Source: Neobacillus driksii (GTDB lineage Bacteria; Bacillota; Bacilli; Bacillales; Cytobacillaceae). From it: a DNA stretch of 64,000 nucleotides. A program made the translations under genes and the position numbers. Within the stretch, counting starts at the first letter, position 1, and each line of letters begins with the position of its first letter. The notes under the pieces are model-generated. The model saw only the letters and a list, made by a program, of their open reading frames with translations, made no database searches and had not been told where the DNA came from. The stretch spans positions 186,001 through 250,000 of the forward strand of contig NZ_JACCBX010000007.1 in assembly GCF_013409995.1 (NCBI RefSeq), written 5' to 3'. Positions 33,961 to 42,595 of the stretch are shown piece after piece.

Positions 33961-35046
33961 ATGAATATTCAGAATTTAGAGCAATGGATGCAAAACATTA
34001 AAGTAACAAACATGGTTAATGCCGATGTGGAAGTAGTGAATAACTCACCATTGGTTATGATGGGAAAAGGACGCCAAGGTGCAGTTTTTCAAATTTCGGA
34101 CGACATCTGTGTAAAGGTGTTCGGGAATACAGAGGATTGCGATCGCGAATATTATGCTTTATCCCTTGGGCAGCAGACCACTCTATTTCCAAAGCTCTAT
34201 GGGAAAGGTCCTCTCTATATAGTGATGGAAATTATCAGGGGTGTTGATCTACGCGAGTATTTACAATCACAGCCATTAACACAGGCACTTTCTGCAAAAT
34301 TAATTGAAATGCTAATCACGTTTAAAGAAATTGGATATGAGAGAATTGACCATCATAAGCGTCAAATTTATCTGCAGCCTGACGGCAGTTTAAAGGTAAT
34401 TGACGTAGCAAGAACGATTTGGCGTGATCGTGTCTATCCATATCCACGTAAATTATTGACTTCCTTAGGGGAAGAAAATAAAGCAATCTTTATGGCACAT
34501 GTACAAGAAATGGCACCGGAATTATACGGGGAATGGCTCCACTATATCCGTATGGAGGAAATTTCTCGACAAATAACGGCGTTACTTCTCCCGCAGAAAC
34601 CGGATAAGAATAAGGTTAAAGATCTAAGTAACAGCCTGTTGACAACTGCAGACGAGAAAAACTATGTGATCAAGCTGCAAGGATTAGTGCACAAGGTTTT
34701 CAAGGAAGAATGGGTGAAAGCAATGCTTGCACGTGGAGTAGATCCGGAAAAAGTAATGGAAAAAATCGATGCACATTGGGACAAACTCGAGCAAAGTTTT
34801 GAGTCAGGACATCCAGAAGGTGATAGCGGTTATGAGGGTGAAAGACGTTTTGAAGGAGAGCGAAACTCCAAGGAAGTTCGTGACTCCAGAAGGGGGAAAA
34901 GCTTCGAGGGCGATAGAGGGCGTCGTAGTAAAGGTGCTAAAGGCGGAAAGGGTGGCAGATACTTCGCAGGAGATAGATACGAGACCCGACACCGCTATGA
35001 TGAGAAGCGAGACAAGAAAAAAGGCAAGGATAAAAAACGTCGTTAA
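33961..35046 (+). CDS. Protein-kinase-like protein with long basic Arg/Gly/Lys tail
   Basis: Protein of 361 residues. An N-terminal kinase-like lobe shows a glycine loop MGKGRQGAVFQI (about residues 34-45), the VAIK-type lysine in VCVKVFG, and a hinge-like YIVMEIIRGVDLREYL. The catalytic-loop region reads RIDHHKRQIYLQPDGSLKVIDVART, with an Asp at the DFG-like position. From about residue 285 the chain becomes a low-complexity tail of about 75 residues in Arg, Gly, Lys, Asp and Glu (GERRFEGER, SKGAKGGKGG, ending KKKGKDKKRR). Kinase-like proteins are part of spore coat gene sets such as CotH. Likely first gene of the polysaccharide operon. Confidence 0.7.
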   Translation: MNIQNLEQWMQNIKVTNMVNADVEVVNNSPLVMMGKGRQGAVFQISDDICVKVFGNTEDCDREYYALSLGQQTTLFPKLYGKGPLYIVMEIIRGVDLREYLQSQPLTQALSAKLIEMLITFKEIGYERIDHHKRQIYLQPDGSLKVIDVARTIWRDRVYPYPRKLLTSLGEENKAIFMAHVQEMAPELYGEWLHYIRMEEISRQITALLLPQKPDKNKVKDLSNSLLTTADEKNYVIKLQGLVHKVFKEEWVKAMLARGVDPEKVMEKIDAHWDKLEQSFESGHPEGDSGYEGERRFEGERNSKEVRDSRRGKSFEGDRGRRSKGAKGGKGGRYFAGDRYETRHRYDEKRDKKKGKDKKRR

Positions 35047-35119
35047 ACGACATTAAGGGTTGAACATAGAGACCTAACAGGGTTGAGGAGGAGCCTAATG
35101 AAAACGAGGAGAAACCATC

Positions 35120-36226
35120 ATGAAAGTATTAGTAATCTGGCGTCTGCTGACGGTTGGCGGGGTGAATGCCGGCTGGCGTAATCGCTCGAATTATTTTAAA
35201 AAGCATGGAATTGATACAGAGTTTTTATATACTACCGATCACGGCGGGCTTCATATTATGGAAGATGTGGCCCCCGTTTATTTGACAAAGGATGAACAGG
35301 AGATTATCAAAATAATTAAAAACAACAGCTATGACGCCATCATTGTCGTTGACACTGGTGCTGCTTTTAAATGGCTTAAGAAAGCAAACTATCGAGGACC
35401 GGTATTGGTAGAGGCACGCACCCCGGAACTGATTAAGCTTAGGCCTCATTTAAAATCATTCCGAGGAATTGAGCCCGAAGCGATCATTGTTCCATCACAC
35501 TATCAAAAACGATTAGTTTCAATCCTAACGGACGAGATTCCGATACATGTCATTTACAATGGCATCGATACGTCATTTTACCGTGCATTAACGTGTAAAG
35601 AGATAAATTTTGATAGTGACCCGATCCTCCCTAACAGTAAGAAAATTATTGGCTGGATTGGCAGATTGGACAAACGTAAAAACTGGCAAATGCTATTAGA
35701 AGTGGCAAAACTCATGAAAAATCAGCGTGATGATATCGAGTTTTGGGTGATTGGCGGTGCCCAAAGTGTGCAGCGGGAGGAATTCGCAGCAAAATGGCAG
35801 GAGGAACAGCTCACAGACATAGTTAAGTGGTTTCCGGTGATACCCTATCAGCAAATGCCGCATGTTTATGCGAAAATTCGCCAATCAGGCGGCTGTACGC
35901 TTGCCACTACGAAGACCGAATCGTTTGGAAATACCTTTATTGAGTCGATGGTATGCGGGGTACCTGTAGTGGCATCGAATATGATGCCAGTCACAGAATT
36001 GGTCCTCCACGGTGAACACGGACTGCTATTTCGTGGTCAAAACGTAGAAGATACAGTAAATCAGCTATCGGTTATTTTGGATGATCCCAGCCTTCATGAA
36101 CAAATGTCAAAGGCAGCAATCGAACGCGTCCATGAAAAATTTGCGATAGAAGTTGTGGCAGAACAATATGTCCATCTTTTGAAAAAAATAGGCAGAATCG
36201 ACTCCGATGAGGTGAATGGAGAATGA
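35120..36226 (+). CDS. GT4-family glycosyltransferase (CotSA-like)
   Basis: GT-B fold glycosyltransferase of 368 residues. It shows the acceptor-domain start RLLTVGGVNAGWRNRSNYF, the interdomain IIYNGIDTSFYR-type motif at IHVIYNGIDTSFYR, a donor domain with KIIGWIGRLDKRKNWQMLLEVAKLM, and the EX7E-like nucleotide-sugar site TKTESFGNTFIESMVCGVPVVASNMMP. The combination with UDP-glucose genes downstream resembles the B. subtilis cotSA-ytdA-ytcA spore coat region. Overlaps the next gene by ATGA. Confidence 0.87.
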   Translation: MKVLVIWRLLTVGGVNAGWRNRSNYFKKHGIDTEFLYTTDHGGLHIMEDVAPVYLTKDEQEIIKIIKNNSYDAIIVVDTGAAFKWLKKANYRGPVLVEARTPELIKLRPHLKSFRGIEPEAIIVPSHYQKRLVSILTDEIPIHVIYNGIDTSFYRALTCKEINFDSDPILPNSKKIIGWIGRLDKRKNWQMLLEVAKLMKNQRDDIEFWVIGGAQSVQREEFAAKWQEEQLTDIVKWFPVIPYQQMPHVYAKIRQSGGCTLATTKTESFGNTFIESMVCGVPVVASNMMPVTELVLHGEHGLLFRGQNVEDTVNQLSVILDDPSLHEQMSKAAIERVHEKFAIEVVAEQYVHLLKKIGRIDSDEVNGE

Positions 36227-36999
36227 TTAAACCAGTTGCATACAAGAAAACACTAGAAGGAAAATCGAATGCTCACTTAATAACATTTAATGATGGTCGG
36301 GACTATGTCGTAAAATATTTCCAGCCTGGATTTGAAAAAACGCTGGCGAACGAATGGGTCGGCTATTGCCTTGCACGTTACCTTGGACTGCCCATACCTT
36401 TTGCCAAATTAGTAGAAATCCCCCAGGAGTTTTCCTCACAATACCCTGAACTCTCGCAAATGATGCACACACAGTTTCAATTTGCAAGTCTTTACGTTCC
36501 AGACTGTTTTGATGGACATCAAGTGACCGAAGTTCCAGCTATTACAAACAAAGAAAATCTAGCAGGTATTATTTTATTTGATTACTGGCTGTGCAATCGT
36601 GATCGAACACGGAAAAATATCATTCTATGCGACGACACACCATACTCCTATCGTTTGCGGATCATCGATCATGCCGAAGTGTTCGCTTCCTATAACTGGA
36701 CACTGCAGGATATTGAAACACTGCCGATAACGATTCTAAAGAGTACAACCCATCAAATTATGGCCTGTTTTATCGAGAATGAGCAGGAGTTTTACGAGCA
36801 GCTAGAAATCATTCAAACGCTGCCCATTCATTTAATAGAAGAAATTGTAGCAGTTATTCCTGAAGATTGGCAGGTTACGAGTGAAGAAAGAAAAGCGATT
36901 GTTACTACACTGCACACACGCCGTAAAAGAATACTCAAAAAATTGATGGAAAGGTTTATTAAACGTGTTTATCGGCCGATACATGAACAAGAAGAATGA
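36223..36999 (+). CDS. HipA-like kinase-domain protein
   Basis: Protein of 258 residues with a HipA-type kinase fold. The start KTLEGKSNAHLITFNDGRDYVVKYFQPG contains the ATP-binding lysine, NEWVGYCLARYLGLPIPFAKLVEI is the conserved helix, and GIILFDYWLCNRDRTRKNIIL carries the catalytic DxxxxN-type Asp and Asn (NRDR ... N), with RIIDHAEVF as the metal-binding Asp. No HipB antitoxin gene lies nearby, and the gene is fused by overlap to a glycosyltransferase gene, so a toxin role is unlikely. Phosphorylation of a coat protein or sugar is more plausible. Confidence 0.75.
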   Translation: MIKPVAYKKTLEGKSNAHLITFNDGRDYVVKYFQPGFEKTLANEWVGYCLARYLGLPIPFAKLVEIPQEFSSQYPELSQMMHTQFQFASLYVPDCFDGHQVTEVPAITNKENLAGIILFDYWLCNRDRTRKNIILCDDTPYSYRLRIIDHAEVFASYNWTLQDIETLPITILKSTTHQIMACFIENEQEFYEQLEIIQTLPIHLIEEIVAVIPEDWQVTSEERKAIVTTLHTRRKRILKKLMERFIKRVYRPIHEQEE

Positions 37000-37034
37000 C
37001 TCCCTTGGCTATCTTTGTGAAGGGAGTTTTATTT
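36999..37034 (+). terminator. Hairpin after the HipA-like gene
   Basis: ACTCCCTT / AAGGGAGT stem followed by TTTTATTTT; may partly end the upstream three-gene transcript. Confidence 0.65.
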
Positions 37035-37141
37035 TATAGAAAATGTCCTTTTAAAAAAACGATTTTAATAGGTTACTAACGTGACCGGAGTTTGTCCCTT
37101 TGCATATAAAGGATAAAGGGGAAAAGGAAAGGAGGCAGCAT

Positions 37142-38047
37142 ATGAAAATCCGTAAGGCCATTATACCAGCAGCTGGCCTCGGTACTCGATTTTTGCCAGC
37201 AACGAAAGCACAGCCAAAAGAAATGCTGCCGATTGTTGATAAGCCAACCATTCAATATATCGTTGAAGAAGCCGTGGCTTCCGGTATTGAGGAAATTATC
37301 ATCATCATCGGCAGAGGAAAAAGGTCCATCGAGGATCATTTCGATAAATCGTATGAACTAGAGGATACACTTTTTAAAAAGAACAAACTTGATATGTTAG
37401 CAGATGTTCAAAAGATATCAAACTTAGTAAATATCGTTTATGTCCGTCAAAAAGAGCCGAAAGGGCTAGGACATGCTATTCTTTGTGCGAAAAGCGTCAT
37501 TGGCGACGAACCATTCGCAGTTTTACTTGGAGATGATATCGTCATGTCGGATATTCCCTGTCTAAAGCAGGTCATAGATGTTTTTGAATATTATAATAGT
37601 TCCGTTGTTGCCGTACAGACGGTAAAAGACGAAGATGTCAGCAAATATGGAATTATTAAACCCAAAGGAACGATGATTGAGTCGGACTTATTCCATATTG
37701 ACTCGTTAATAGAAAAACCCAGTATAGAAGAGGCGCCTTCAAGATATGCGATTATGGGACGTTATGTCCTTAGCCCGAAGATTTTTGAGATTTTGGAGAG
37801 AATTCCTTTAGGTCGAGGGGACGAATTACAGCTGACAGATGCCATCAATGAACTGAATAAACATCAGGCCGTCTTTGCCTATAATTTTGACGGCAGCCGC
37901 TATGATATTGGAGATAAAATTGGCTTTATAAAGGCAACCATTGATTTCGCATTAAGCCGCGAGGATATTAGAGAATCAGTGTTAGCCTATTTGCAAGAAG
38001 TTACTAAGAAAGAAACCTTTGAAAATAGTAAGAGAGAGATTGATTGA
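37142..38047 (+). CDS. UTP--glucose-1-phosphate uridylyltransferase (YtdA/GalU type)
   Basis: Makes UDP-glucose from UTP and glucose 1-phosphate. About 301 residues; the start at ATG 37142 follows AAAGGAGG, so a longer upstream frame is not used. Signatures: KAIIPAAGLGTRFLPATKAQPKEMLPIVDKP-type nucleotide loop, EEIIIIIGRGKRSIEDHFD, RQKEPKGLGHAILCAK, VLLGDDIV and IEKPSIEEAPSRYAIMGRYVLSP. The product is the substrate of the dehydrogenase encoded next. The pair mirrors ytdA-ytcA in B. subtilis spore coat polysaccharide synthesis. Confidence 0.92.
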   Translation: MKIRKAIIPAAGLGTRFLPATKAQPKEMLPIVDKPTIQYIVEEAVASGIEEIIIIIGRGKRSIEDHFDKSYELEDTLFKKNKLDMLADVQKISNLVNIVYVRQKEPKGLGHAILCAKSVIGDEPFAVLLGDDIVMSDIPCLKQVIDVFEYYNSSVVAVQTVKDEDVSKYGIIKPKGTMIESDLFHIDSLIEKPSIEEAPSRYAIMGRYVLSPKIFEILERIPLGRGDELQLTDAINELNKHQAVFAYNFDGSRYDIGDKIGFIKATIDFALSREDIRESVLAYLQEVTKKETFENSKREID

Positions 38048-38048
38048 T

Positions 38049-39353
38049 ATGAAGATTGCTGTTTTAGGTACAGGCTATGTAGGGCTGTCAACTGGAGTTT
38101 GTTTATCGGAAATCGGTCATCATGTGACATGCATTGATATTAATGAACAAAAGATTAACCAATTACTTCAAGGAATTTCTCCTATTTATGAACCTGGTCT
38201 TGAAGATTTACTAACTGCGAATATGGGAGCAGGCAGGCTGCATTTTACCACCTCTTTAAGTGAGGCGTTAGCTAATGCAGAAATCATTGTAATTGCCGTT
38301 GGAACGCCTCAGGGTGATGACGGGGCAGCGGACCTTTCATATTTGGTACAAGCTGCGAAAGATATATCTCCATATATAACTCGTGACACCATTATTGTAA
38401 TAAAGAGCACGGTGCCAGTCGGAACCAATGATTACGTTAAAAATATGACTGAAGGCCTATGTGGGTTTGCAGTGAAAATGGTTTCGAATCCAGAGTTTCT
38501 CCGCCAGGGATCTGCCATTGAAGATACGATGAAAGCTGATCGGATTATTATTGGCTCAGAAAGTTTACAAGCGGCAGGGAAAGTTAGGGACATGTATCAG
38601 CCATTAAATGTGCCTGTGATTTTAACAAGTACAAGAAGTGCTGAAATGATAAAATATGCCTCCAATGCGTTTCTAGCTACGAAGATTAGTTATATCAATG
38701 AAATAGCCAATTTATGCGAAGCAGTTGGAGCAGATGTCACAGATGTTGCTAAAGGAATGGGGAAAGATAAAAGGATCGGCGAAGCATTTTTGAATGCTGG
38801 TATTGGGTACGGTGGCTCTTGTTTTCCAAAAGATGTCAAAGCCTTGCTCCATACTGCCGGATTAAATGGAGCAGAATTTCCGCTATTAAAAGAAACCATT
38901 GCCATCAATGAATACCAACGAAAATTGTTGGTAACAAAGGCAGTAAAAAGGTTTGGAGGATTAAAAGGGAAGAAAATTGCGCTTCTAGGACTAGCTTTTA
39001 AACCAGAAACGGATGATATGAGAGAAGCACCGTCTATTCCGATCTCAGAAGCACTAACCAAATTCGGGGCAGAAGTCGTTGCCTATGACCCAGTTGCCAC
39101 TGAGAACGCTAGAAAAATTATTGGCGATCAAATTCGATATGCAGGATCCATTGATGAAGCGATTTTTGAAGCAGACGCAGTGTTCATTGTAACCGAGTGG
39201 AACGAGATCAAAGGTCTGGATGTAGTGAAGATGGTAGAGAAAATGAAAGAACCTATCATCTTTGACGGTAGAAACTGTCTTTCAGAAGAGAAAATCCGAG
39301 CCTGCAACTCTGTAGAATACTATCCAATCGGTAAACCACCGATTATCATCTAG
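38049..39353 (+). CDS. UDP-glucose 6-dehydrogenase (YtcA/TuaD type)
   Basis: NAD-dependent oxidation of UDP-glucose to UDP-glucuronate, 434 residues. I use ATG 38049 (MKIAVLGTGYVGLSTGVCLSEIGHHV), giving the GxGYVG Rossmann motif at the very N-terminus. Other blocks are IIVIKSTVPVGTND, NPEFLRQGSAIEDTMKADRIIIG, the catalytic cysteine in GIGYGGSCFPKDVKAL, and LGLAFKPETDDMREAPS. One base separates it from the upstream gene, so both are co-expressed. A strong hairpin follows. Confidence 0.94.
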   Translation: MKIAVLGTGYVGLSTGVCLSEIGHHVTCIDINEQKINQLLQGISPIYEPGLEDLLTANMGAGRLHFTTSLSEALANAEIIVIAVGTPQGDDGAADLSYLVQAAKDISPYITRDTIIVIKSTVPVGTNDYVKNMTEGLCGFAVKMVSNPEFLRQGSAIEDTMKADRIIIGSESLQAAGKVRDMYQPLNVPVILTSTRSAEMIKYASNAFLATKISYINEIANLCEAVGADVTDVAKGMGKDKRIGEAFLNAGIGYGGSCFPKDVKALLHTAGLNGAEFPLLKETIAINEYQRKLLVTKAVKRFGGLKGKKIALLGLAFKPETDDMREAPSIPISEALTKFGAEVVAYDPVATENARKIIGDQIRYAGSIDEAIFEADAVFIVTEWNEIKGLDVVKMVEKMKEPIIFDGRNCLSEEKIRACNSVEYYPIGKPPIII

Positions 39354-39358
39354 CAACC

Positions 39359-39414
39359 AGGCATGACCTTTTGCAGACAAGTTAAACTGCAAAAATCATG
39401 CCTAAGCTTTTTTC
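39359..39414 (+). terminator. Terminator of the polysaccharide cluster
   Basis: AGGCATGA...TCATGCCT with inner TTTTGCAG...CTGCAAAA, followed by a TTTTTT run. Confidence 0.85.
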
Positions 39415-39484
39415 AATACCAGAAAACTTTGATACAATAAAAAAAGTATCAACACAAAATACATAAAGAAATCAAATGGCGAAA

Positions 39485-39532
39485 AAATGTCCATTGGAGA
39501 CGGACATTTGTACATTAGTGGTGCCTGTCACC
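39485..39532. repeat. GGTGACAGGCACC repeat, copy 2, with hairpin
   Basis: Minus-strand GGTGACAGGCACC at 39520-39532. Hairpin AAATGTCC / GGACATTT at 39485-39509, with the TGTCC-N9-GGACA core shared with copies 3 and 5. Confidence 0.8.
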
Positions 39533-39562
39533 AATGTGAGCAAAATAGAGAGGTGTGAATAT

Positions 39563-40369
39563 ATGGCTATTGAGCATGAGCAGTTAGAGCGGAGTAGTTT
39601 GACTCGTTATGTTTCTCCGAAGGGAGATTTTATCGGGTTTCGTGATGATGATCATTATAAGGAGAAATTGAAGGAGTGGGGGCTTTCTTCTGGGAAGGGG
39701 GCAAAGCGGGAGTTTTTGTTTAAGGAACGGAATTACCAGCGTGTGGTTACGATTAAGGGGTATGAAACGTACGGGAAGTCTGACGAGTTTAACACACTTG
39801 TGATTGAGTTCCAGGATGGGAATTTGTGCTGCATCAATTCTGCTTTTCTAAAGGAAATGCAGGCTTCCAGTTTTGGCAAGGAGAGTATGCTGCAGGTAGA
39901 AGAGAAGGATTATAGTACGGCAGAGCAGGGTACAGAGACCCAAGGTCAGGAAGAAAAACCAGAGCCAAAACTGGAAGAAAAACCTGAACCGAAAAAGCCT
40001 AAAGCTGCCAAACCAAAAAAAGAAAAAGAACCGAAAATTGAGCTCCCAGCAGATAAAGTTCACTTTACGGCAAGTGTTAAACAGTTCGCTCTTACCTACA
40101 ATCCATTTAATGAAGAAAATGATGAGGTGGTTGTACTGGAAAATGTGGTCATCGTCGAAGAATCACCGATTGAACTTGGGCTTGCATGGTGCAGTCACAG
40201 TAAAACGCTAAAGAAGTTCGAACTGCAGCCAGGTGACAAGCTTGAATTCGACGGGAAGGTCGCTAAGAAGAAATTGGCAAAAGGGAAAGATGTAGAAGAA
40301 GAGTTCATCGTTGAAGCTGCAGTCCAATACAAAGTCAACAATCCATCAAAAATTGTGAAAAATGGATAA
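39563..40369 (+). CDS. Uncharacterised two-domain protein upstream of gvpA
   Basis: Not recognised. The product is 268 residues from ATG 39563 (GAGAGGTG 7 nt upstream); a longer frame would run through the repeat and is not used. An N-terminal domain (about 1-105, VSPKGDFIGFRDDDHYKEKLKEWG; two adjacent Cys in GNLCCINS) is joined by a Pro/Lys/Glu linker (about 115-165, with EEKPEP and PKKEKEPK runs) to a beta-rich C-terminal domain (FTASVKQFALTYN ... VVVLENVVIVEESP ... LAWCSHSKTLKKFELQPGDKLEFDGKV) that has an OB-fold look. A terminator follows, so it is separate from gvpA. Confidence 0.75.
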   Translation: MAIEHEQLERSSLTRYVSPKGDFIGFRDDDHYKEKLKEWGLSSGKGAKREFLFKERNYQRVVTIKGYETYGKSDEFNTLVIEFQDGNLCCINSAFLKEMQASSFGKESMLQVEEKDYSTAEQGTETQGQEEKPEPKLEEKPEPKKPKAAKPKKEKEPKIELPADKVHFTASVKQFALTYNPFNEENDEVVVLENVVIVEESPIELGLAWCSHSKTLKKFELQPGDKLEFDGKVAKKKLAKGKDVEEEFIVEAAVQYKVNNPSKIVKNG

Positions 40370-40393
40370 TAAGCAAAAGAATACATTGAGTTG

Positions 40394-40426
40394 AAGAGAT
40401 CTTCATTTATTGGGGTCTCTTTTTTA
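40394..40426 (+). terminator. Terminator before the gas vesicle cluster
   Basis: AAGAGATC / GGTCTCTT stem (one G-T pair) then TTTTTTA. Confidence 0.7.
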
Positions 40427-40612
40427 TTTGCAAATAAATCCCCTTGATAAGAGCACCTGTCCATTCAAAATATCCGATCATTCATATTTTATAGTAATCG
40501 TTACTAAACGATGATGACTGAGGTAAAAGAGAAGCATCACCTAATACAGCATCAAAGAATAATTTATAACGCTCCCTCTTTAGCTGCAGTCAAATGGAAG
40601 GAGGGGATATAG

Positions 40613-40846
40613 ATGGCTGCTATTCAAAAAAGTGTAGACTCTTCAAGCTTAGCCGAAGTAATTGACCGTATTTTGGATAAGGGTGTGGTTATTGATTTAT
40701 GGGCTCGTGTTTCTTTAGTGGGAATCGAGCTTTTGACAATCGACGCCCGTATCGTTATTGCCAGTGTAGATACATGGTTACGATACGCAAAAGCGGTTGG
40801 TCTGCTGAAAGATCATGATCTCCAAGATTTTGCGGTAGAGACATAG
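40613..40846 (+). CDS. gvpA: Gas vesicle structural protein GvpA
   Basis: Main wall protein of gas vesicles, 77 residues. Nearly every diagnostic phrase is present: [55 protein letters not shown]. It forms the ribbed, gas-permeable, water-excluding shell. The C-terminus is shorter than that of Priestia megaterium GvpB. A strong GAAGGAGGGG site precedes ATG 40613, and a strong terminator lies directly after it, as expected for the most abundant product of the cluster. Only one such major-type gene is present. Confidence 0.97.
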   Translation: MAAIQKSVDSSSLAEVIDRILDKGVVIDLWARVSLVGIELLTIDARIVIASVDTWLRYAKAVGLLKDHDLQDFAVET

Positions 40847-40867
40847 TAATGGTTTGAATAGGATCGG

Positions 40868-40907
40868 AAGGAGCCGAGGCTTGACTGTGCCTTGGCTCCT
40901 TTTTTTA
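40868..40907 (+). terminator. Terminator between gvpA and gvpN
   Basis: Thirteen-bp stem AAGGAGCCGAGGC / GCCTTGGCTCCTT (one G-T pair) with an 8-nt loop and TTTTTTT. It lies before the gvpN ribosome site and would truncate most gvpA transcripts. Confidence 0.85.
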
Positions 40908-40933
40908 CCAAAATTAAATTGTTAGGAGGAAAA

Positions 40934-41836
40934 ATGTTGAATTCATCTGATAAAGGAATCGTGACAGGGGATTTTGTGAATACTCCTTTCTTCGAGGACA
41001 TCATTTCAAGAAGCCATCAGTATTTACAAGCTGGATTTCCTGTCCATTTTGTTGGGCCTACTGGTGTAGGAAAAACTAGCCTAGCGATATTTCTTGCTAA
41101 ACAACTAAAGAGAAAGGTCACGATTATTCGTGGTCATCATGAATTGTCCAATAAAGACCTATTGGGTCAATATTTTGGTGTTAGAAAAAAGGAAATAATC
41201 GATAACTATATTCATTCTGTTTTTAAGAAAGAGCAAGAAGTCAAACCCATTTGGGTCCAAGGACAACTGATCGAAGCAGTAAAAAATGGACATGTGGTAA
41301 TTTATGATGAATTTTCACGTTCCCTTCCTGAAACGAATAATATATTTTTATCTCTATTAGAGGAAAAGGTTCTGCCTGTATACGGCAATGGAAAGGAAAC
41401 AAATATAAAATGTCATCCTGACTTTTCGATTATTTTTACAAGTAATCCAGACGAGTATGTTGGAACCTTTAAAACCCAAGACGCCCTCTTGGACCGACTA
41501 ATTACCATACACTTAGATTCTTGTGACAAGGAAACTGAAATTGAAATTTTAAAACAAAAAACAGGATTAAACAATCGTGAAGCACAAGAGGTTACCAGAT
41601 TAGTTTCTAATTTAAGGTCTTATGGGAAGGGATTTTGCCCTAGTCTGCGAGCGACATTAATGATTGCGGCAATATCAAAAAAAACAAACATCCCCATTAT
41701 TCCTGGGAATATAAACTATCAAGCACTATGTATCGATGTGTTAAGCAGACCCATGAAACAAATACTTCCTGAGCTCTCCTTTCTAGAAGTGAGGGAATTG
41801 ATTCAAAAGGAAATCCTGAGAAAGGATGAAAAATAA
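40934..41836 (+). CDS. gvpN: Gas vesicle AAA+ ATPase GvpN
   Basis: MoxR-type AAA+ ATPase needed for vesicle enlargement, 300 residues. Start at ATG 40934 with TTAGGAGG upstream. Motifs: Walker A GPTGVGKTS (about residues 39-47), TIIRGHHELSNKDLLGQYFG, Walker B VVIYDEFSR, sensor region IIFTSNPDEYVG and the arginine-finger region LLDRLITIHL. gvpF begins directly at its stop. MoxR ATPases often act with VWA-domain partners; a VWA-like gene lies at the far end of this cluster. Confidence 0.95.
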   Translation: MLNSSDKGIVTGDFVNTPFFEDIISRSHQYLQAGFPVHFVGPTGVGKTSLAIFLAKQLKRKVTIIRGHHELSNKDLLGQYFGVRKKEIIDNYIHSVFKKEQEVKPIWVQGQLIEAVKNGHVVIYDEFSRSLPETNNIFLSLLEEKVLPVYGNGKETNIKCHPDFSIIFTSNPDEYVGTFKTQDALLDRLITIHLDSCDKETEIEILKQKTGLNNREAQEVTRLVSNLRSYGKGFCPSLRATLMIAAISKKTNIPIIPGNINYQALCIDVLSRPMKQILPELSFLEVRELIQKEILRKDEK

Positions 41837-42595
41837 ATGAGTACACATGATGGCGTGTACCTTTTTTGTGCGATACATGAAAAGGAGCCCAAGAAATTTG
41901 GAAGTGTACAATTAAATGGCAAGAAGGGCGGGGTATATACGATTCACTTCGAAAATGTTGCCATGGTCGTATCAAAGGTAACAGGTGATGTTTTGCCAAC
42001 TCGCCCTAACTTAATGGCACATCAACAAAAAATCACGGAGGTGATGAAACAATATACGGTAATACCCATGAGCTTTGGAAATGTATTTCATTCCAAAAAT
42101 GACGTTCTCCTAATAATGGAGCACTTGAACGAGGAATTTGAAAATTTGTTCTCACAGTTAGATAACAAAATGGAAGTTGGCTTAAAAGTAATTCCTAAGA
42201 AAGAATGGATAAACGAAGAAATGAAGAAAAATCCACTCTTACTTCAGTGGAAAACTTCAAATAAAGACATGGAAAATCCAGCTACTTTTTATGACCAAAT
42301 ACAGGTGGGAGAACAAGCCCAAAATTTTATATTACATCTGGAGGAACAGGCGGCAGAGGAAATTTTTGAACCATTGTTAGAAATAGCCGAAGCGGGGAAG
42401 CTGAATAAAACCATTCCGGGAAAGACACTGCTGAACGCTGCCTTTCTAATTGATACCAGTCATGAAGAATTATTTGATAAGAAGGTTAATGAACTTTTTG
42501 AAATATGGAAGGATAAAGTGGAGTTTAAGTATTCTGGGCCATGGCCAGCCTACAACTTTGTGAATATCGTGTTGAGGATTGAAGGGAAATTATGA
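41837..42595 (+). CDS. gvpF: Gas vesicle accessory protein GvpF (GvpF/L family)
   Basis: Minor assembly protein of 252 residues in the GvpF/L family. It shows the VYLFCAIHE opening, the conserved VIPMSFGNVFHSKNDV segment (about residue 75), and the terminal KYSGPWPAYNFVNIVL motif that defines the family. It starts immediately after the gvpN stop and overlaps gvpG by ATGA. In characterised systems GvpF contacts GvpA during nucleation. Confidence 0.93.
   Translation: MSTHDGVYLFCAIHEKEPKKFGSVQLNGKKGGVYTIHFENVAMVVSKVTGDVLPTRPNLMAHQQKITEVMKQYTVIPMSFGNVFHSKNDVLLIMEHLNEEFENLFSQLDNKMEVGLKVIPKKEWINEEMKKNPLLLQWKTSNKDMENPATFYDQIQVGEQAQNFILHLEEQAAEEIFEPLLEIAEAGKLNKTIPGKTLLNAAFLIDTSHEELFDKKVNELFEIWKDKVEFKYSGPWPAYNFVNIVLRIEGKL

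Noticed and set aside
34769..35056. 95-codon frame overlapping the charged tail of the kinase-like protein
   Set aside because: Shifted reading of a repetitive Arg/Gly-rich region; it has no independent start signal and the kinase frame continues to a proper stop.
36223..36999. HipA toxin of a toxin-antitoxin pair
   Set aside because: No HipB-like gene nearby, the gene overlaps a glycosyltransferase gene and sits in a polysaccharide cluster.
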